DNA of 9,493 bases, taken from Pseudomonadota bacterium. Its GTDB lineage: Bacteria; Pseudomonadota; Alphaproteobacteria; Rhizobiales; Rhizobiaceae. This document shows positions 6,395 through 9,493 of this stretch, one piece after another. Position 1 is the stretch's first letter. Every line of letters begins with the position of its first letter. The position numbers were made by a program, and so were the translations under genes. The stretch covers positions 1-9,493 of the forward strand of contig JAEYXI010000069.1 of the NCBI GenBank assembly GCA_023428515.1. Reading direction: 5' to 3'. The notes beneath the pieces were generated by a model, which saw only the letters and a program-made list of their open reading frames with translations, searched no databases and was not told where the DNA came from.

Positions 6395-7003
6395 CTAGTT
6401 CCGCGTGCCGTTCAGCGTCATGTCGAACTGGACGAGGTTCGAGTAGATCGGCGTGCCGACGCCCATGCCGTAGGGCGAGCGGTAGATCGCGCCGGTGACA
6501 TGGAAGGAGATCGCGCCGCCGGCCTGGCGGCCGACATCCGCCTTGAACTCCGCCTTGCGCGACTTGCCGCGCGCCGTCAGCGTGCCGACGATCCGCGCCG
6601 TCGACGCTCCCGTCCGCTGCACTGATGTCGAACGGAAGGTGATCTCCGGATATTCCGCAACGTCGAACACCGCGTCCGAGCGCAGGAAATCCTCCACCCT
6701 GGCTTCGTTGGCCTGCACGCTTCTGGGATAGAGCGTGATCGTCACGTTCGACCGGCCGACGTCGCGCCCGTCGATGCGAAAACTGCCCTTGTAATCGGGA
6801 AAACTTCCCTTGATGCCGCCGCCGCCGACCTGGTCGACCACGAAGCTTATCTTGGAGGATTTGTCGATCCGGTAGTTGCCTGCCGCGTCGGCCAGCGCGT
6901 CCGCTGCCGCTCGTGCTGTCGGCGGAAAGCCCGCTATTCCTGCCGCCACGACCAGGGCGGACAGGGCGGCGCGCACGGCGCCCGTAAGGTCACGTTCACG
7001 CAT
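6395..7003 (-). CDS. YceI family periplasmic protein
   Basis: YceI-like proteins form a lipocalin-like beta barrel that binds isoprenoid chains; bacterial members are usually secreted to the periplasm and their precise roles are mostly unknown. The 202-residue precursor has a signal peptide (basic start, hydrophobic ALSALVVAAGIAGF, probable cleavage after TARA near residue 32). The YceI domain follows, opening with NYRIDKSSKISFVVDQVG at 43-60 and GSFPDYKGSFRID at 66-78, with YPEITFRSTSV near 118-128 and SPYGMGV near 176-182. Two in-frame ATGs occur at 7009 and 7003. GGAGG lies 7 bases before the second but only 1 base before the first, which decides for 7003. The start overlaps the end of the upstream cytochrome gene by 8 bp, so the two are translationally coupled, a frequent pairing for this family. 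Confidence 0.93.
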   Translation of the reverse strand: MRERDLTGAVRAALSALVVAAGIAGFPPTARAAADALADAAGNYRIDKSSKISFVVDQVGGGGIKGSFPDYKGSFRIDGRDVGRSNVTITLYPRSVQANEARVEDFLRSDAVFDVAEYPEITFRSTSVQRTGASTARIVGTLTARGKSRKAEFKADVGRQAGGAISFHVTGAIYRSPYGMGVGTPIYSNLVQFDMTLNGTRN

Positions 7004-7589
7004 CGTCATTCCTCCCGTCGATGAGATCAGCCCTTCCCCGCCACGACAGCCTCGGAAGCATGCGCGCGAGCACGCTGTCGCCGAGTATGAAATGATGCCT
7101 GAGCGCCGCGCCCGCATGGCCGAGCGCCAGGACCAGCGTTGCATAGGCGAGCACGGCGTGCGCCTGCCGCCAGAAAGCCTCCGCCTGTTCGGACGGATGC
7201 AGCGGCAGATGCGGCACCACGACCAGGTTGAAGGCGAAGCTCGGGATGTTGAGCGTCGAGGTCGAGGCCAGCGCCCAACCGGCCAGCGGTACCGCTATCG
7301 TCAGCGCAAGCAGCGCCCCCTGGACGAAGGTCGCCGCCCACCGCTCGGCCGGCGACAGGCCAAGCGCTGCAGGCGCGGGTCCCGTCACTGCCCGCCACAG
7401 CAGACGCAGCGTCGCAAGGCCAAGGATCACGAAGCCGAACGACTTGTGCCACTGGATCATCTCGAATTGCAGCGCCATGCTCTTCACGCGCTCCATGCTG
7501 AAGCCGAGCGCGATCTGGCCCAGCAACAACACCGCGATCGCCCAGTGGATGCTTATGGAGACCGGTCCGTAGGCCGTGCCGCGCGACAT
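6996..7589 (-). CDS. Cytochrome b561
   Basis: An inner-membrane di-heme cytochrome of the bacterial b561 (CybB-like) family, thought to pass electrons between the quinone pool and other partners. The 197-residue protein has four hydrophobic helices, at about residues 12-30, 48-68, 86-108 and 142-162. Candidate heme-ligand histidines are H15 (ISIHWAIA), H48 (IQWHKSFG), H144 (RQAHAVLAY) and H158 (LALGHAG). The C-terminal AALRHHFILGDSVLARMLP (161-179) is a family hallmark. GAGG lies 8 bases before the ATG. It is the first gene of a two-gene operon with yceI. That pairing suggests the quinone- or isoprenoid-binding YceI protein works with the membrane cytochrome, as proposed for similar pairs, but no substrate is shown here. 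Confidence 0.94.
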   Translation of the reverse strand: MSRGTAYGPVSISIHWAIAVLLLGQIALGFSMERVKSMALQFEMIQWHKSFGFVILGLATLRLLWRAVTGPAPAALGLSPAERWAATFVQGALLALTIAVPLAGWALASTSTLNIPSFAFNLVVVPHLPLHPSEQAEAFWRQAHAVLAYATLVLALGHAGAALRHHFILGDSVLARMLPRLSWRGRADLIDGRNDDA

Positions 7590-7619
7590 CGTCGTCGCCT
7601 CGCTCTCATGCCTTCACCC

Positions 7620-7728
7620 GGAACTAACGACGATCACCATCCGCTTATTCCTGGAGCGCGACCCATCAGCATGCTTCATGCGTCGATCTACGGAATTCGT
7701 GTGAGACAATACCGCAGACCTGCTAGAT
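7620..7728 (+). promoter_or_regulatory. Control region between cytochrome b561 and the LysE-type exporter
   Basis: The 164-bp divergent gap (7590-7753) holds no gene. Three weak signals are visible: GGAAC (7620-7624), followed after 17 bases by CGCTT, a near match to the alphaproteobacterial general-stress (EcfG) promoter GGAAC-N16/17-CGTT; a 13-bp dyad GCATG-CTT-CATGC at 7669-7681; and CTAGAT at 7723-7728, which could be a -10 element with a poor -35 near 7701. If the last is used, transcription starts near 7735 and the exporter must begin at 7754. None is strong. Confidence 0.2.
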
Positions 7729-7753
7729 GCACGGCTTCGTTTGGACCAGCCTC

Positions 7754-8371
7754 ATGACCCTTGCCGGTTTCATCGCCTATAGCGGCGCGCTCGCACTGGC
7801 CGCCGCCATCCCCGGGCCAGGCGTCACCGCGCTGGTCGCCCGCGCGCTGGGCTCGGGCTTCCGCTCGTCGCTCTTCATGTCGCTCGGCCTGATCCTCGGC
7901 GACCTTATCTATCTCACCGCCGTCATGCTCGGCCTCGCCATCGTCGCGCAAACCTTCGGCATGGTCTTCCTGGTCGTCAAATGGGCCGGCGTCGCCTATC
8001 TGGCATGGCTCGCCTGGACCTTCTGGACGAGCGGCATCACCGCCGAGACGGTCGAGGCGAAGAAGGCAAAGGGCGGTTTCTTCGCCAGCTTCCTCGCCGG
8101 GCTCACCGTGACGCTCGGCAACCCGAAGACGATGATCTTCTATCTCGCCATCACGCCGACCATCGTCGATCTCAGGACCGTCACGCTCGCCGAATACGGC
8201 ATACTGGCGCTACTCACGATCGTCACGCTGCTCGTCGTGCTCGTGCCCTACCTGGCGCTTGCCGCCAAGGCGCGCTGGTTCCTGAAGACGCCGCGTGCGC
8301 TGAAACTGCTCAACCGCACGGCAGCCACCTTCATGGTCGGCGCGGCAGCAGCCATCGCCGCCCGCCAGTAG
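7754..8371 (+). CDS. LysE/RhtB family amino-acid exporter
   Basis: A 205-residue inner-membrane protein of the LysE translocator superfamily, which exports amino acids such as lysine, homoserine or threonine, or related small molecules. It shows about five to six hydrophobic segments, the conserved AAAIPGPGVTALVARALGSG near residues 16-35, and the second-repeat motif TLGNPKTMIFYLAITP at 120-135. Length fits the family. The ATG at 7754 was chosen because RhtB-type proteins begin only a few residues before the first helix. An in-frame ATG at 7727 would add nine residues (MHGFVWTSL), and neither start has a clear Shine-Dalgarno sequence. Substrate is not predictable. It is divergent from the cytochrome operon and 134 bp ahead of cysK; a link with cysteine or O-acetylserine export is possible but unsupported. 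Confidence 0.9.
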   Translation: MTLAGFIAYSGALALAAAIPGPGVTALVARALGSGFRSSLFMSLGLILGDLIYLTAVMLGLAIVAQTFGMVFLVVKWAGVAYLAWLAWTFWTSGITAETVEAKKAKGGFFASFLAGLTVTLGNPKTMIFYLAITPTIVDLRTVTLAEYGILALLTIVTLLVVLVPYLALAAKARWFLKTPRALKLLNRTAATFMVGAAAAIAARQ

Positions 8372-8401
8372 ATTTCGCGCCAAACCATTCCCGATTGTCG
8401 C

Positions 8402-8447
8402 ATTTCAACGAAATTTGATTCCGGCAAAACCTGGTTTTCGAAAATCA
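8402..8447 (+). promoter_or_regulatory. AT-rich cysK upstream region with two dyads
   Basis: In the 134-bp gap before cysK there is a perfect inverted repeat ATTTC-AAC-GAAAT (8402-8414). A second dyad, TGGTTTTCGAAAATCA (8432-8447), has a perfect TTTTCGAAAA core and one G/T mismatch in the outer arms. Their centres are about 31 bp apart, near three helical turns, and the stretch is clearly richer in A/T than its surroundings. This suggests a regulator site, perhaps LysR-type, controlling cysK. A CTATGT at 8476-8481 is a possible -10 element, though its -35 is poor. No known riboswitch was recognised. Confidence 0.35.
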
Positions 8448-8505
8448 CTCTACTCGGCTTCTGCTCCCGGGCGCACTATGTTCGCTTCCAAGCAGGGAGA
8501 TTTCG

Positions 8506-9480
8506 ATGACCAAGCCCGTTACCCACAAGCCAGGCCGCGGACGCATCTACAATTCGATCACCGACACGATAGGCGACACGCCGCTGGTCCGGCTCGACAA
8601 GTTCGCCAAGGAAAAGGGCATTGACGCCAACCTCCTGGCGAAGCTCGAATTCTTCAACCCCATCGCCAGCGTCAAGGACCGCATCGGCGTCGCCATGATC
8701 GAGGCGCTCGAAGCATCGGGCAAGATCTCGCCCGGCAACAACACGCTGATCGAGCCGACCTCCGGCAACACCGGCATCGCGCTCGCCTTCGCCGCCGCCG
8801 CCAAGGGCTACAAGCTCATCCTCACCATGCCGGAGACCATGTCCGTCGAGCGACGCAAGATGCTCGCGGTCCTCGGCGCCGAACTGGTGCTGACCGAAGG
8901 GCCGAAGGGCATGAAGGGCGCCATCGCCAAGGCCGACGAACTCGCCGCCACCATTCCCGGCGCCATCATCCCGCAGCAGTTCGAGAACCCGGCCAATCCC
9001 GAGATCCATCGCACGACCACGGCGGAGGAGATCTGGAACGACACCGACGGCAAGGTCGACATCTTCGTTTCCGGCATCGGCACGGGCGGCACTATCACCG
9101 GCGTCGGCCAGGTCATCAAGAAGCGCAAGCCGTCGCTGCACGTCGTCGCCGTCGAGCCGGAGGCATCGCCGGTGCTGTCGGGCGGCCAGCCCGGCCCGCA
9201 CAAGATCCAGGGCATCGGCGCGGGTTTTGGGCCGAAAATCCTCGCCACCTCGATCTATGACGAGATCGTCACTGTCTCCAACGACGACGCCGTCGCCAAC
9301 GCCCGCCTCGTCGCCCGCCTCGAAGGCGTGCCGGTCGGCATCTCGTCGGGCGCCGCCCTGCAGGCCGCGATCGTCGTCGGCTCGCGCCCCGAAAACGCCG
9401 GCAAGACCATGGTCGTCGTCATCCCGTCCTTCGCCGAGCGCTATCTCTCGACCGTGCTTTTCGAGGGCCTGGGAAACTAG
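8506..9480 (+). CDS. cysK: Cysteine synthase A (O-acetylserine sulfhydrylase)
   Basis: A PLP enzyme that makes L-cysteine from O-acetyl-L-serine and sulfide in the cytoplasm, the last step of assimilatory cysteine synthesis. The 324-residue protein has the full fold-type II pattern: IGDTPLVRL at 22-30, [11 protein letters not shown] at 51-61 with the PLP lysine K57, the substrate loop [11 protein letters not shown] at 83-93, the phosphate-binding [10 protein letters not shown] at 190-199, [20 protein letters not shown] at 221-240 typical of CysK, and VGISSGAA at 277-284 with the serine that contacts the PLP ring nitrogen. There is no C-terminal CBS domain, which argues against cystathionine beta-synthase. 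AGGGAG (8494-8499) lies 6 bases before the ATG. CysM is less likely given the CysK-type C-terminal motif. Confidence 0.96.
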   Translation: MTKPVTHKPGRGRIYNSITDTIGDTPLVRLDKFAKEKGIDANLLAKLEFFNPIASVKDRIGVAMIEALEASGKISPGNNTLIEPTSGNTGIALAFAAAAKGYKLILTMPETMSVERRKMLAVLGAELVLTEGPKGMKGAIAKADELAATIPGAIIPQQFENPANPEIHRTTTAEEIWNDTDGKVDIFVSGIGTGGTITGVGQVIKKRKPSLHVVAVEPEASPVLSGGQPGPHKIQGIGAGFGPKILATSIYDEIVTVSNDDAVANARLVARLEGVPVGISSGAALQAAIVVGSRPENAGKTMVVVIPSFAERYLSTVLFEGLGN

Positions 9481-9486
9481 GGAGGA
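9481..9486 (+). promoter_or_regulatory. Shine-Dalgarno-like sequence after cysK
   Basis: GGAGGA follows the cysK TAG immediately and the window ends 7 bases later without a start codon. Its position suggests another plus-strand gene starts just past the right edge, co-transcribed with cysK. Only the purine-rich site is visible, so this is an inference. Confidence 0.35.
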
Positions 9487-9493
9487 ACTAGAG

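Overview
The window looks like ordinary chromosome from a GC-rich alphaproteobacterium of the Rhizobiales, most likely a Mesorhizobium or Phyllobacteriaceae relative. This rests on strong G/C bias at third codon positions, a divergent rph/hrcA pair with rdgB downstream of rph, the protein sequence character, and a rhizobial-type CCCTCTCCC/GGGGAGGGG intergenic repeat at the left edge. No rRNA, tRNA, insertion sequence, prophage, CRISPR array or frameshifted gene is visible. Genus is an inference from memory, not a search.

Left block, 1-1913, minus strand: the tail of an intergenic repeat region, then a tightly packed operon read right to left. It runs rph (RNase PH), a small VOC/glyoxalase-fold protein, then rdgB (ITP/XTP pyrophosphatase). 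rph and the VOC gene are 2 bp apart. The VOC stop codon directly abuts the rdgB start codon, so translation is probably coupled.

Centre-left, 1914-4947: a 161-bp divergent control region holds alternating GC hairpins and a plausible hrcA promoter. hrcA (heat-shock repressor) follows on the plus strand, then a 65-residue acidic protein of unknown function and a 496-residue membrane-anchored alpha/beta hydrolase with a complete Ser-Asp-His triad. grpE, often next to hrcA in this group, is not in the window.

Centre-right, 4976-7589, minus strand: a YegD-like Hsp70-family ATPase that is only the nucleotide-binding domain ends 28 bp from the hydrolase. Upstream of it are a YceI-family secreted lipid-binding protein and a cytochrome b561. 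The last two overlap by 8 bp and form a two-gene operon (cytochrome first). A 10-bp direct repeat with 20-bp periodicity lies between yceI and the Hsp70 gene.

Right block, 7590-9493, plus strand: a LysE/RhtB-type exporter, then cysK (O-acetylserine sulfhydrylase), preceded by an AT-rich region with two dyads. A Shine-Dalgarno-like sequence right after the cysK stop suggests another gene starts just past the window.

I do not see a convincing new multi-gene system. The points most worth a second look are the VOC gene built into the rph-rdgB operon, the small gene plus anchored hydrolase following hrcA, the minimal Hsp70 ATPase, and three possible regulatory structures in the longer intergenic regions.
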